From Chordicoccus furentiruminis (GTDB taxonomy: Bacteria; Bacillota; Clostridia; Lachnospirales; Lachnospiraceae): 64,000 bases of DNA. The DNA is taken from positions 124,001 to 188,000 of the forward strand of contig NZ_CP048829.1 of NCBI RefSeq assembly GCF_019355395.1, written 5' to 3'. The notes beneath the pieces were generated by a model. The model made no database searches. It had not been told where the DNA came from and saw nothing but the letters and a program-made list of their open reading frames with translations. Position numbers and translations under genes: made by a program. Shown piece after piece: positions 15,059 through 23,288 of this stretch (position 1 is the stretch's first letter; each line of letters opens with the position of its first letter).

Positions 15059-16320
15059 CTCTGCTCCTTTCCTGTATCCTTCGTCAGATCCCGCGCCGCG
15101 GCCGCAGCCGTGCTCCACGCGATCTGCAGGTTGTAGCCCCCGGTCAGCGCGTCCAGATCCAGCACTTCCCCGATAAAATAGAGATTGTCCCGATCCTTCG
15201 CCCTCATGCTGCCCGCGTCGATCCTTCTGACGTCCACGCCCCCTCTGGTGATCACCGCCTCATTGTATCCTCTGAGAGCAGTGAAGGTAAGCGGCAGATG
15301 AAGGGTTGCGCGGACCAGCGCCTCGCGCTCGCCCCTCGTCAGATCGCGGAGCCGCCGCTCCGGGTCCACCCCGGCCACCTCAGGCATCACGGCCTGCATT
15401 TTCCCCGGATACAGCTGTCCGAGGACACTCTTCAGTTCCCGATTGGGTCCTTCTGCGGTCATACGCAGAAAGCGCGCGGTCAGCTGCTCCTCTGTCAGAG
15501 CCGGCTTGAGATCGATCCACGCGGTCAGCGGCTTCACTCCGATCAGATGACCGGCCACGGCGCTGGCGCTGAGGACCAGCGGGCCGGTGATGCCGAAGTG
15601 GGTAAACATCATCTCGCCCTGCTCCGCGAACAGTTCTTTTTTTCCGCTCCGGACATGAAGTGATACATTCCGCAGGGAGAGGCCCTGCATCTCCTTAACA
15701 TATTCCTCCGCGCAGACAATCGGAACCAGTGAAGGAGAGGTCTCACTGACCGGCATCCCCATCCGGTCTGCAAACCGAAAGCCGTCGCCGGTCGATCCGG
15801 TACCCGGATAGGACAGTCCTCCGGTCGCAACCACCACAGCGTCCGCCGCAAGATCCTCCGTCCTGCCGGACCTCCGGATCCGTACGCCCCGCACGCGGCC
15901 TTCCGTCCCGGTCAGGAGCTCCTCCGCCTCCGTCTGAAGCATCATCTTCGCTCCCGCCCGCCGGAGATTCCGGCTGAGAGTGTCGATCACGTCTGCGGAC
16001 CGGTCAGAGACAGGGAACACGCGCCGGCCCCGTTCGGTTTTCAGCGGAAGCCCCATCGACTCAAAAAATCTCACGGTTTCCCGCGGACTGAATCCGTAGA
16101 TCGCGCTGTAAAGGAATTTCGGATTCGACATCACATGAGCGAGGAACTCTTCTTCCGTACAGTCATTCGTCAGATTGCACCGTCCCTTGCCTGTTATATA
16201 CAGTTTTCGTCCGGGCTTCGCGTTTTTTTCCACGATCGTGACGCCGCATCCGCCTTTCGCAGCGAGAAGGCCGCACATCATGCCCGCGGCCCCTCCGCCG
16301 ATGATCACAACCTGCTTCAA
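15055..16320 (-). CDS. NAD(P)/FAD-dependent oxidoreductase, HI0933/YhiN family
   Basis: About 421 aa flavoprotein of the BaiN/HI0933 family; the physiological reaction is not firmly established. The FAD-binding motif VVIIGGGAAGMMCGLLAA opens the protein, with GRKLYITGKGRCNLTN, ATGGLSYPGTGSTGDG and the C-terminal ALTGGYNLQIAWSTAAAAA. The frame is open to ATG 16344, but the Shine-Dalgarno GGAGG lies seven bases before TTG 16320, which also places the nucleotide-binding motif at the N-terminus as in relatives, so I choose the TTG start. It leads the cmk-ispH-rpsA cluster. Confidence 0.9.
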   Translation of the reverse strand: MKQVVIIGGGAAGMMCGLLAAKGGCGVTIVEKNAKPGRKLYITGKGRCNLTNDCTEEEFLAHVMSNPKFLYSAIYGFSPRETVRFFESMGLPLKTERGRRVFPVSDRSADVIDTLSRNLRRAGAKMMLQTEAEELLTGTEGRVRGVRIRRSGRTEDLAADAVVVATGGLSYPGTGSTGDGFRFADRMGMPVSETSPSLVPIVCAEEYVKEMQGLSLRNVSLHVRSGKKELFAEQGEMMFTHFGITGPLVLSASAVAGHLIGVKPLTAWIDLKPALTEEQLTARFLRMTAEGPNRELKSVLGQLYPGKMQAVMPEVAGVDPERRLRDLTRGEREALVRATLHLPLTFTALRGYNEAVITRGGVDVRRIDAGSMRAKDRDNLYFIGEVLDLDALTGGYNLQIAWSTAAAAARDLTKDTGKEQR

Positions 16321-16340
16321 ATGGTTTCCTCCATAGCGAT

Positions 16341-16372
16341 GCACCCGGAGCAGCGCTGGCCGTCCCGGGTGC
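16341..16372. repeat. Inverted repeat after oadA, candidate U-less terminator
   Basis: Arms GCACCCGG (16341-16348) and CCGGGTGC (16365-16372) lie 26 bases past the oadA stop. No T-run follows on either strand. Confidence 0.45.
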
Positions 16373-16397
16373 AGATACCGTCTGATCTCAGAATCGA

Positions 16398-17810
16398 TCA
16401 GACAGGATACGCCTTGTTCTCTTTGTCCGCCTTCTTCACATCAACGCCGGTGTCCTGAGCATCCCTGTACTTGAAATAGTCCAGTGCGACCTCCGGGAAC
16501 AGAGCGTACGTGAGCACGTCCTCATCCTGCTTCCTGTACGGAGCCACAGCCTGCTCGAACTTCGGAAGACCCGGCTCAAGCAGATCCGCGGGACGGCAGG
16601 TAATCGGCTTCTCGTCCCCGATCACCTTCTTCTGGATCTCCGGGTTGACCGGCAGCGTCGTCTTGCCGTACTTGCCGAGGAACATATCCTTTGTCTCGCC
16701 CGGGACGACCTTGTAGCGCTCGCCGGTGAGGACGTTCATGACGGCCTGCGTACCGACGATCTGAGAGGACGGCGTGACCAGCGGCGGCTCGCCCATATCC
16801 TCGCGGACCTTCGGGACCTCCTCCAGCACCTGGTAGAACTTGTCCTCCGCGTGCATCTTCTTCAGCTGATTCGTCAGGTTGGAAAGCATGCCGCCCGGCA
16901 CCTGATACTGCAGCGTCTTGATGTTGACGCCGAGGTTCTTCGGGTTCATCAGGCCGTTTTCAAGATACTTCTCCCGAATCGGACGGAAGTAATCCGCGAT
17001 CTCGGCCAGAGCCTGCAGATCAAGCCCGGTGTCGTAGGGCGTCCCCTGGAACGCGGCCACCATCACTTCCGTCGCCGGCTGGGATGTTCCCAGCGCGAAC
17101 GGGCTCATCGCGCAGTCGAGGACATCGACTCCCGCCTCCACGGCCTTCATATAGGTCATGGACGCCTCGCCTGATGTGTAATGGGTGTGAAGCTCGATCG
17201 GAAGCTTTGTGTTTTCCTTCAGCGCCTTCACAAGCTCGGTCGCCTTGTACGGAAGGAGAAGGCCGGCCATGTCCTTGATACAGATGGAGTCCGCGCCGAG
17301 AGACTCGATCTCCTTCGCCATCCTGACCCAGTAATCGAGCGTATAGGCCTTGCCGAGCGTATAACTCAGCGCCACCTGGGCCTCGCCGCCCTCCTTCTTG
17401 GTCGCCTTCGTCGCCGTCTCGAGGTTTCTCAGATCGTTCAGGCAGTCAAAAATCCGGATCACATCGATGCCGTTGGCGACGGACTTCTGAACGAAGTACT
17501 CCACCACGTCATCCGGATACGGCTTGTAGCCGAGGATATTCTGACCGCGGAACAGCATCTGAAGCTTCGTGTTCCTGAAGCCGGCGCGGAATTTGCGGAG
17601 ACGGTCCCACGGGTCCTCATGCAGGAAGCGGAGTGCCGCGTCGAAGGTCGCGCCGCCCCAGCATTCTACCGCGCGGAAGCCGATTTTGTCCATCTTATCG
17701 ACGATCGGGAGCATCTCCTCGGTCGTCATACGTGTCGCGATCAGACTCTGGTGAGCATCACGCAGCACGGTTTCAGTAATCTGAACAGGTTTTTTCACTG
17801 CTTCAGCCAT
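16398..17810 (-). CDS. Oxaloacetate decarboxylase alpha / pyruvate carboxylase B-type carboxyltransferase (5S-like)
   Basis: 470 aa enzyme of the DRE-TIM metallolyase type that exchanges CO2 between biotin and pyruvate/oxaloacetate. Features are TVLRDAHQSLIATRM, the SICIKDMAGLLLPY segment with the probable carboxylated Lys, and the metal ligands HTHYTSG. It lacks a fused biotin domain; the carrier is the separate gene at 19060. Start ATG 17810 has GGAGG nine bases before it; the frame runs on to 17864. It is the last gene of the carboxyltransferase - OadG - carrier - OadB operon. It could act as oxaloacetate decarboxylase or as the 5S part of a transcarboxylase. Confidence 0.93.
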   Translation of the reverse strand: MAEAVKKPVQITETVLRDAHQSLIATRMTTEEMLPIVDKMDKIGFRAVECWGGATFDAALRFLHEDPWDRLRKFRAGFRNTKLQMLFRGQNILGYKPYPDDVVEYFVQKSVANGIDVIRIFDCLNDLRNLETATKATKKEGGEAQVALSYTLGKAYTLDYWVRMAKEIESLGADSICIKDMAGLLLPYKATELVKALKENTKLPIELHTHYTSGEASMTYMKAVEAGVDVLDCAMSPFALGTSQPATEVMVAAFQGTPYDTGLDLQALAEIADYFRPIREKYLENGLMNPKNLGVNIKTLQYQVPGGMLSNLTNQLKKMHAEDKFYQVLEEVPKVREDMGEPPLVTPSSQIVGTQAVMNVLTGERYKVVPGETKDMFLGKYGKTTLPVNPEIQKKVIGDEKPITCRPADLLEPGLPKFEQAVAPYRKQDEDVLTYALFPEVALDYFKYRDAQDTGVDVKKADKENKAYPV

Positions 17811-17897
17811 GTGTGATTTCCTCCAAATGTAGTTGATCGCCGGACGGAAACGCGTGCGGAACATGCAGCCGCCTGCACCCCCGTCCGGTCTTTGCCG

Positions 17898-19043
17898 TCA
17901 GATGCCGTAGATTGCCATAAAGGTACCGGCCGCGACAGCCGTGCCGATGACACCGGCCACGTTCGGACCCATGGCATGCATCAGAAGGAAGTTGGTCGGA
18001 TCCGCCTCCGCGCCGACCTTCTGCGATACGCGGGCCGCCATCGGAACGGCGGAAACGCCGGCGGAGCCGATCAGCGGATTGATCTTTCCGTGCGTCACGT
18101 TCTTCAGCAGCTGGCCCAGCCAGACACCGCCTGCCGTACCGGAGATAAAGGCAACCAGGCCGAGTACCACGATCTTCAGCGTGCTGACGTTGAGGAAGGC
18201 CTCCGCGCTGGTCGTGGCGCCGACCGATGTGCCGAGGAAGATGACGACGATGTACATCAGCGCGTTGCTGGCCGTCTCGGTCAGCTGGTTGACCACGCCG
18301 GACTCACGGAACAGATTGCCCAGCATCAGCATGCCGACCAGCGGAGCCGTCGTCGGAAGAATCATGCAGACCACGATGGTGATGACGATCGGGAAGAGAA
18401 TCTTCTCGAGCTTCGATACCGGACGAAGCTGATCCATACGGATCTTTCTGTCCTTCTCCGTCGTGAAGAGCTTCATCACGGGCGGCTGGATGATCGGAAC
18501 CAGCGACATATACGAATAGGCCGCCACCGCGATCGGGCCGAGCAGATCCGTCTGTCCGAGCTTCGTGGCGAGGAAGATCGAGGTCGGGCCGTCCGCGCCG
18601 CCGATGATGGAGATAGCCGCGGCGGACTTCCCGTTGAAGCCCATCAGGATCGCCAGGAAGTAGGCGATGTAGATGCCGAGCTGTGCCGCCGCTCCCATCA
18701 GGAACGAAATCGGGTTGGCGATCAGCGGACCGAAATCGGTCAGCGCGCCGACGCCCATGAAGATCAGCGAGGGGAGAAGGCTCCACTTGTCAAGCGTATA
18801 GAAATAGTACAGCATACCGCCCACGCCGTTGGACGAATCCGCCGGGCTCAGCATGATATCCGGATAGATGTTGACCAGAAGCATGCCGAAGGCGATCGGA
18901 ACCAGCAGAAGCGGTTCATAACCTTTTTTGATTGCCAGATACAGGAAAATCAGCGCCACCACGATCATGACGTAGTTGCCCCACGTCAGCGAGAGAAAGG
19001 CGGTCTGGTTCGCCAGATTCGACAACGTGTCGAGAATACTCAT
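17898..19043 (-). CDS. Sodium ion-translocating decarboxylase beta subunit (OadB/MmdB/GcdB)
   Basis: 381 aa integral membrane protein, about ten hydrophobic segments. It decarboxylates carboxybiotin and exports Na+. Family motifs are LLVNIYPDIM, IGVGALTDFGPLIANP and SIIGGADGPTSIFLATKL, the last containing the Asp implicated in Na+ and proton binding. Length is typical. GGAGG precedes ATG 19043; the biotin carrier gene ends 16 bases upstream. The family does not by itself reveal which acyl substrate feeds the pump. Confidence 0.95.
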   Translation of the reverse strand: MSILDTLSNLANQTAFLSLTWGNYVMIVVALIFLYLAIKKGYEPLLLVPIAFGMLLVNIYPDIMLSPADSSNGVGGMLYYFYTLDKWSLLPSLIFMGVGALTDFGPLIANPISFLMGAAAQLGIYIAYFLAILMGFNGKSAAAISIIGGADGPTSIFLATKLGQTDLLGPIAVAAYSYMSLVPIIQPPVMKLFTTEKDRKIRMDQLRPVSKLEKILFPIVITIVVCMILPTTAPLVGMLMLGNLFRESGVVNQLTETASNALMYIVVIFLGTSVGATTSAEAFLNVSTLKIVVLGLVAFISGTAGGVWLGQLLKNVTHGKINPLIGSAGVSAVPMAARVSQKVGAEADPTNFLLMHAMGPNVAGVIGTAVAAGTFMAIYGI

Positions 19044-19059
19044 CTACTAACCTCCATTG

Positions 19060-19440
19060 TCAGTTCATGGTCGCCAGAAGATCACCGGACTCGATCTGCT
19101 GTCCTGCCGTGACGTTGATCGAAGCGACGGTGCCGTCCTGAGGCGCGACCACCGGGATCTCCATCTTCATGGACTCGAGAACGACAATCGGATCACCGGC
19201 CTTGAGGGTATCGCCGATATGAGCCGGAATGTTGAGCACCTTGCCCGGAACCGTCGCGTTGACCTCCACGGAGCCAGCCGCGCCCTGAGCAGCCGGTGCG
19301 GGAGCAGGAGCCGGTGCCGCCTTCGGAGCCGCCGCAGGAGCCGGTGCCGCCTTCGGGGCCGCCGCCGGTGCGGATGTCTGTCCCTCTTCCACTGTTACGC
19401 TGTATGCGGTGCCATTGACCGTAATCGTATAATTTTTCAT
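19060..19440 (-). CDS. Biotin carboxyl carrier protein with Ala-Pro linker
   Basis: 126 aa. A short N-terminal module (MKNYTITVNGTAYSVTVEEG) is followed by an Ala/Pro/Lys linker at about 24-50 and a biotinyl domain with VLESMKMEI, giving Lys92 as the biotin site. It carries CO2 between the carboxyltransferases and OadB. The frame extends to 19476, but ATG 19440 follows GGAGG and begins the family-typical sequence. It lies 26 bases after the OadG gene. Confidence 0.95.
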   Translation of the reverse strand: MKNYTITVNGTAYSVTVEEGQTSAPAAAPKAAPAPAAAPKAAPAPAPAPAAQGAAGSVEVNATVPGKVLNIPAHIGDTLKAGDPIVVLESMKMEIPVVAPQDGTVASINVTAGQQIESGDLLATMN

Positions 19441-19466
19441 ATTTTTTCCTCCTGCCACGCGGGCTC

Positions 19467-20270
19467 TCAATGCCATTTGTTGTTGTGGAGCCGTCTGATA
19501 GAGCGGACTACATAGCCCTCCGCCGGCTTGTCCTCTGCTGCTGCGATTGCCGCCGCGATCACCGCGGCAAGTTCCTGATTGTCAGCCAGGCTGACCTCCT
19601 CGGAAGCTTCTTTCCGGACAGGCGCCGCCGCCGGCGCTGCCGCCTTCGGGGCTGCGTCCTTGTTCTGCGGCTTCACCTCGCCGGCCTTTCCGACGAAGCG
19701 GAACAGGGAAATGATCAGGGAAAGCCCGACCAGAATCACAAAGACCACCAGCAGTCCGGTTGCCGTGTTGACGCCGGCTGTCGCGAGCTTCGTGCCGAGC
19801 GTCTCCTTCGAATCATCACTGTAATCCGCGATCGTGCTGGAGACCGGTGTCATGGACTTGTTGTAGGTGACGGTCAGAAGCATCTGCTTTCCGTCCTCGC
19901 CCGTCAGAATGATCCGGTCCGAAAAACCTTCGTCCTCTTTGTCCGCGTCCAGTACGGAGACATCCTTGACGGCTCCGTGGGCATCGTTGAATTCCTTCCA
20001 GCGGTATGTCAGGTCGTTGTCGAAGGCGTGGGAGAAATAGGAAACCGTTCCGGCCTTCACCGCCTCCGTATACTGCTGGTATGTGACGCTCTTGAGCAGA
20101 GACGCCAGCGATTCCGTGTAGGTTTTGACGTCCGCCAGATTCTCCGACTGGATGCTTTCCTGAGCCTCGGCCTCCATCTCGGAGGACGTCTTCTGCCCGC
20201 ATCCGGTCAGCCCGACGGAAATCATCATCACGCACAGAAGCGCGATGATCATATATTTGAGTCTTTTCAT
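19467..20270 (-). CDS. OadG family protein with lipoprotein signal and extracytoplasmic domain
   Basis: 267 aa. The N-terminus is a lipoprotein signal with lipobox LTGC, Cys24 as the modified residue. Residues about 30-160 look extracytoplasmic (repeated Tyr and acidic residues, ILTGEDGKQMLLTVTYN). One membrane segment lies at about 170-191 (GLLVVFVILVGLSLIISLF), followed by an Ala/Pro/Lys cytoplasmic linker and a C-terminal tail. The membrane-plus-tail part matches OadG, which assembles the alpha and beta subunits; the lipoprotein part is an addition. The domain limits are my reading, not a profile search. Confidence 0.82.
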   Translation of the reverse strand: MKRLKYMIIALLCVMMISVGLTGCGQKTSSEMEAEAQESIQSENLADVKTYTESLASLLKSVTYQQYTEAVKAGTVSYFSHAFDNDLTYRWKEFNDAHGAVKDVSVLDADKEDEGFSDRIILTGEDGKQMLLTVTYNKSMTPVSSTIADYSDDSKETLGTKLATAGVNTATGLLVVFVILVGLSLIISLFRFVGKAGEVKPQNKDAAPKAAAPAAAPVRKEASEEVSLADNQELAAVIAAAIAAAEDKPAEGYVVRSIRRLHNNKWH

Positions 20271-20284
20271 CCGTGCCGCCTTTC

Positions 20285-21676
20285 TCAGACTGTGCCGTGC
20301 TTCTTGTCCGGACGGTCTTCTCTCTTCGTCCAGAGCATCTCGAACGCGCCGATGACATACTTGCGCGTGTCGGCATCGCTGATCACCGTATCGACATAGC
20401 CTCTGGCCGCCGCGGAGTTCACGTTCTGCTGAAGCGCCTCATAGGCATCGGCCGTCTCCTTCAGCTTCTTCGCGTCGGCGTCGCCGCAGAGAACCTTCGC
20501 GGCCATCTTCGGATCCATCGTGCCGATCTCGGCGTCAGGCCATGCGAAGACCATATCAGCCCCGAGGCCCTTCGAACCCATCAGCACATACGGAGTGCCG
20601 TATGCCCTGCCTGTGACCACCGTCACCTTCGGCACCGTGGCGTTCGTGTAGGCGAACGCCAGCTTCGCAGACGCCTTCTGAGCGAGCTTTTCCGTGCACT
20701 CGCAGGCATTGAAGGATGCCGCGTTCACCAGCGTGAGCACCGGGATGTTGAAGGCGTCACAGAAGCCGATGAAATCCGCGGCCTTCTCGAGTCCCCTCGC
20801 GCGCAGCGCGGTATCAGCGCCGCGGTTGGCCACCGCGCCGACCGTATAGCCGTTGAGACGGATGAAGCCGGTCACCATGCTGTCCGCGAAGCCCCGCTTT
20901 GTCTCGAAGAAGACGCCGCCGTCGCTCAGGATCTTCAGCGTCTCCGCCGCGTCCTTCGTCGTGGAGGCAAGACCCGTCGTCGCGCGGTTGAGATCATCGG
21001 CGACTTCCGCGGCTTCACCCTCGTCCTCGTTGTTCAGGGGAAGCATCGAGACGAGATCGCGGATCGCGGCGTACACCTCTGTCTCGCTGCCGGCAAAGTC
21101 CGCGTTGCCCTGGGCCATCTGGTAATCCGCCGAAGAGGTGTCCTTCCTGTCCGCCGAATTGCCCTTGAGCGCGTCCGGCGAGTTGACGTACAGCTTCGCG
21201 TCCTTCTCGAGGAAGGTGAAATCGGAAAGCGCCGTCACCACCGAAAGACCGCCGCCGCAGTTTCCGAACACCGCGGTGATCTGGGGAATCACGCCCGAGG
21301 ACATCGCCTCGTTCCGGTAGATCGACGCCAGCGCGTTAAGCGCGTCCGTGGACTCCTCCAGCCTCAGGCCCGTGGAATCCAGCAGTCCGATAATCGGCGC
21401 GCCGGTTTTTCTCGCCAGCCGGTAGACCCGTGAAATCTTCTTCGCGTGCATCTCGCCGACAGAACCGCCGAGCACGGACGGATCCTGGCTGTAGATGTAG
21501 ACGAGATTGCCATCGATGGTTCCGTAGCCGGTGATCACGCCGTCCGACGGAGTCTTTGCGGCAGAGAGGTTGAAATCCGTGCTTCTGGCCGTGACCTGAG
21601 CACCGATTTCGACGAAACTGTTCGCGTCAAGCAGAGAAGTGATGCGTCTGCCTGCAGCATTCTGTGTCTCACTCAT
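20285..21676 (-). CDS. Acyl-CoA carboxyltransferase subunit (MmdA / 12S-like)
   Basis: 463 aa, crotonase-fold carboxyltransferase of the MmdA/PccB/12S group, which transfers CO2 between biotin and an acyl-CoA. Visible motifs are DGVITGYGTIDGNLVYIYSQD and GGSVGEMHAKKISRVYRLA in the N-half, GNCGGGLSVVTALSDF as an oxyanion element, and GADTALRARGLEKAADFIGFCDAFNIPVLTLVNA in the C-half. It is slightly shorter than the roughly 510 aa of typical members. The gene is first in the operon, behind a clear promoter and GGAGG. The CoA substrate (methylmalonyl, propionyl, malonyl or glutaconyl) cannot be told from this reading. Confidence 0.88.
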   Translation of the reverse strand: MSETQNAAGRRITSLLDANSFVEIGAQVTARSTDFNLSAAKTPSDGVITGYGTIDGNLVYIYSQDPSVLGGSVGEMHAKKISRVYRLARKTGAPIIGLLDSTGLRLEESTDALNALASIYRNEAMSSGVIPQITAVFGNCGGGLSVVTALSDFTFLEKDAKLYVNSPDALKGNSADRKDTSSADYQMAQGNADFAGSETEVYAAIRDLVSMLPLNNEDEGEAAEVADDLNRATTGLASTTKDAAETLKILSDGGVFFETKRGFADSMVTGFIRLNGYTVGAVANRGADTALRARGLEKAADFIGFCDAFNIPVLTLVNAASFNACECTEKLAQKASAKLAFAYTNATVPKVTVVTGRAYGTPYVLMGSKGLGADMVFAWPDAEIGTMDPKMAAKVLCGDADAKKLKETADAYEALQQNVNSAAARGYVDTVISDADTRKYVIGAFEMLWTKREDRPDKKHGTV

Positions 21677-21718
21677 CGTAAGTCCTCCATTGAATTTATA
21701 AAAAACTTAAACGAATAC

Positions 21719-21747
21719 ATCTTACCGCATCTCCGTGTCAAATTCAA
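21719..21747 (-). promoter_or_regulatory. Promoter of the biotin-dependent carboxyltransferase operon
   Basis: Minus strand -35 TTGAAT (21742-21747), 17-base spacer, -10 TAAGAT (21719-21724). The predicted leader is about 35 bases. Confidence 0.68.
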
Positions 21748-21754
21748 CAAGGAA

Positions 21755-21794
21755 GGCACGCGGGAACGGCCTGATTTCCGTCATCCCGCGTGCC
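21755..21794 (-). terminator. Terminator of scpB
   Basis: Arms GGCACGCGGGA and TCCCGCGTGCC are perfect, 13 bases after the scpB stop. The downstream minus-strand sequence TTCCTTGTTG is only moderately T-rich; a real T5 run follows the hairpin on the plus strand. Confidence 0.72.
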
Positions 21795-21807
21795 TTTTTC
21801 ACTGTTG

Positions 21808-22371
21808 TCAGACGTCGACGTCCACCTCGCTCTCGGCCTCCTCCCGGAAGTCCTCGAGCTTGACCGGACTGATCTCCGGAAGGTCGTCCGCCGCCGTGAC
21901 GCCGAAGAGCCGGAGGAACTCCTGTGTCGTCCCGAAGAGGATCGGGCGGCCCGGCAGCTTCGCTCTTCCAAGCTCCGCGACCAGCTCATATTCCACCAGT
22001 TTGTTTACCGCGTGATCGCTGTTGACGCCGCGGATCCGCTCAATCTCCGCCTTCGTGACCGGCTGGCGGTAGGCGATCACGGAGAGCGTCTCGAGAAGCA
22101 CATCTGTCAGCTTCGGCTTCCTCGGATGCAGTTCCAGCGTGATCAGCTGCGGGTAGTAGTCCTTTCTCGTGCACATCTGCCACGCATCCTCCAGACGGAT
22201 CATCTCCGTTCCGTGTCCGGACGCATTCCACTCCTCCATCAGCGCGCCGGCCGCCTGCCTCAGCTCATCCGTTCCGGTGCCCGTCGCCTTCGCAAGCTCT
22301 TCCGTCGTCACAGCCCGGCCCGTCGCAAAGAGAATCGCCTCGATCGCCGCCCCGATTCTGTCTTTCTCCAT
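21808..22371 (-). CDS. scpB: Segregation and condensation protein B
   Basis: 188 aa winged-helix kleisin partner of the SMC-ScpAB condensin complex. Features include GAAIEAILFATGRAVTTEELAKATG at the N-terminus and LLETLSVIAYRQPVTKAEIERIRGV in the second winged helix, followed by GRAKLPGRPILFGTTQEFLRLFG. The frame runs to 22422, but ATG 22371 is preceded by AAGGAG and matches the usual N-terminus. An acidic tail (EEAESEVDVDV) ends the protein. It lies 122 bases after scpA, a looser spacing than usual. Confidence 0.95.
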   Translation of the reverse strand: MEKDRIGAAIEAILFATGRAVTTEELAKATGTGTDELRQAAGALMEEWNASGHGTEMIRLEDAWQMCTRKDYYPQLITLELHPRKPKLTDVLLETLSVIAYRQPVTKAEIERIRGVNSDHAVNKLVEYELVAELGRAKLPGRPILFGTTQEFLRLFGVTAADDLPEISPVKLEDFREEAESEVDVDV

Positions 22372-22493
22372 TTCCTTCCGTCTCCTTCTCTTCCCGCGCT
22401 CCGGCCGGGGCGCGCCGTTCATGCGCGCCGTTCATCCCGGTTCCGTCCTGTCCGCCCGCGATCCCGTTCCGGTCCGATGATGCGCGTGTCCCG

Positions 22494-23288
22494 TCAGACA
22501 AACTCCTCCTGCGCGAGCTGCTCTCTCACGCTCTCCAGATCCGCGTCCGGAGCCTGTTCGATCAGGATGTCGTCGTCCGTTTCTTTCTGGGAAGCCGTGA
22601 TCAGACCGTACTTCATCAGTTCAAGCACAGCGAGAAAAGTCACTACGATCTGTGTCCGGCTTCTCTGCTTCCGGAGCAGATCGCGGAAGGAGAAATTCCG
22701 GTGCTGTTTCGCATATGACGCCACAGCCTCCAGCTTGTCCGGAAGGGAAACCTCTTCCTTCTCGATGGTTCCGAACCGGCTTCGCACAGGATCAATCTTG
22801 TCCTGCTGGCGTTTCAGCACCTGGGTAAAGACCGCATGCAGCTTTTCAAGCGTAAGTCCGCTGACCAGCTCCTCCACATTCACCTTCGGCCTGTACTGCC
22901 TGACCTCCTTCGGCGTCGTGTCGCCCTTGTAGAATCTCCCCGACGCGTCCTCCATCCGGTCCCTCAGCTCGTAGGACATATATTTGTATGTCTTGTATTC
23001 CAGCAGCCGCCGGACCAGTTCGTCCCTCGGATCCTCTTCCTCCGTCTCCGGCTCCTCTTCCTTCGGAAGCAGCATCCGGCACTTGATGGCGATCAGCTCG
23101 GCCGCCATCACCATAAACTCGCTCATGACCTCCAGGTTTTCCTCCTGAAGCGTCCGGACATAGGCGAGATACTGATCCGTGATCTCGACGATCGGGATGT
23201 CAAAGATGTTGATTTTATTCTTCTCAATCAGCTGAAGCAGCAGATCCAGCGGACCGTCAAATGCCTTCAGTTCAACTTCAATTCCCAT
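22494..23288 (-). CDS. scpA: Segregation and condensation protein A
   Basis: 264 aa kleisin subunit that bridges SMC heads. The N-terminal KAFDGPLDLLLQLIEKNKINIFDIPIVEITDQYL is diagnostic. The C-terminal winged helix ends with FLAVLELMKYGLITASQKETDDDILI. Its start overlaps the phosphoesterase gene by 11 bases. Confidence 0.96.
   Translation of the reverse strand: MGIEVELKAFDGPLDLLLQLIEKNKINIFDIPIVEITDQYLAYVRTLQEENLEVMSEFMVMAAELIAIKCRMLLPKEEEPETEEEDPRDELVRRLLEYKTYKYMSYELRDRMEDASGRFYKGDTTPKEVRQYRPKVNVEELVSGLTLEKLHAVFTQVLKRQQDKIDPVRSRFGTIEKEEVSLPDKLEAVASYAKQHRNFSFRDLLRKQRSRTQIVVTFLAVLELMKYGLITASQKETDDDILIEQAPDADLESVREQLAQEEFV

Noticed and set aside
17892-19112. 406-aa plus-strand open frame opposite oadB
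   Set aside because: Extremely rich in His, Arg, Asp and Gln as expected from antisense of a membrane protein gene; no domain or start signals.
22372-22493. N-terminally extended scpB or a small gene between scpA and scpB
   Set aside because: The frame is open, but the conserved ScpB start with a ribosome-binding site is at 22371, and the upstream sequence is low-complexity Arg/Gly.
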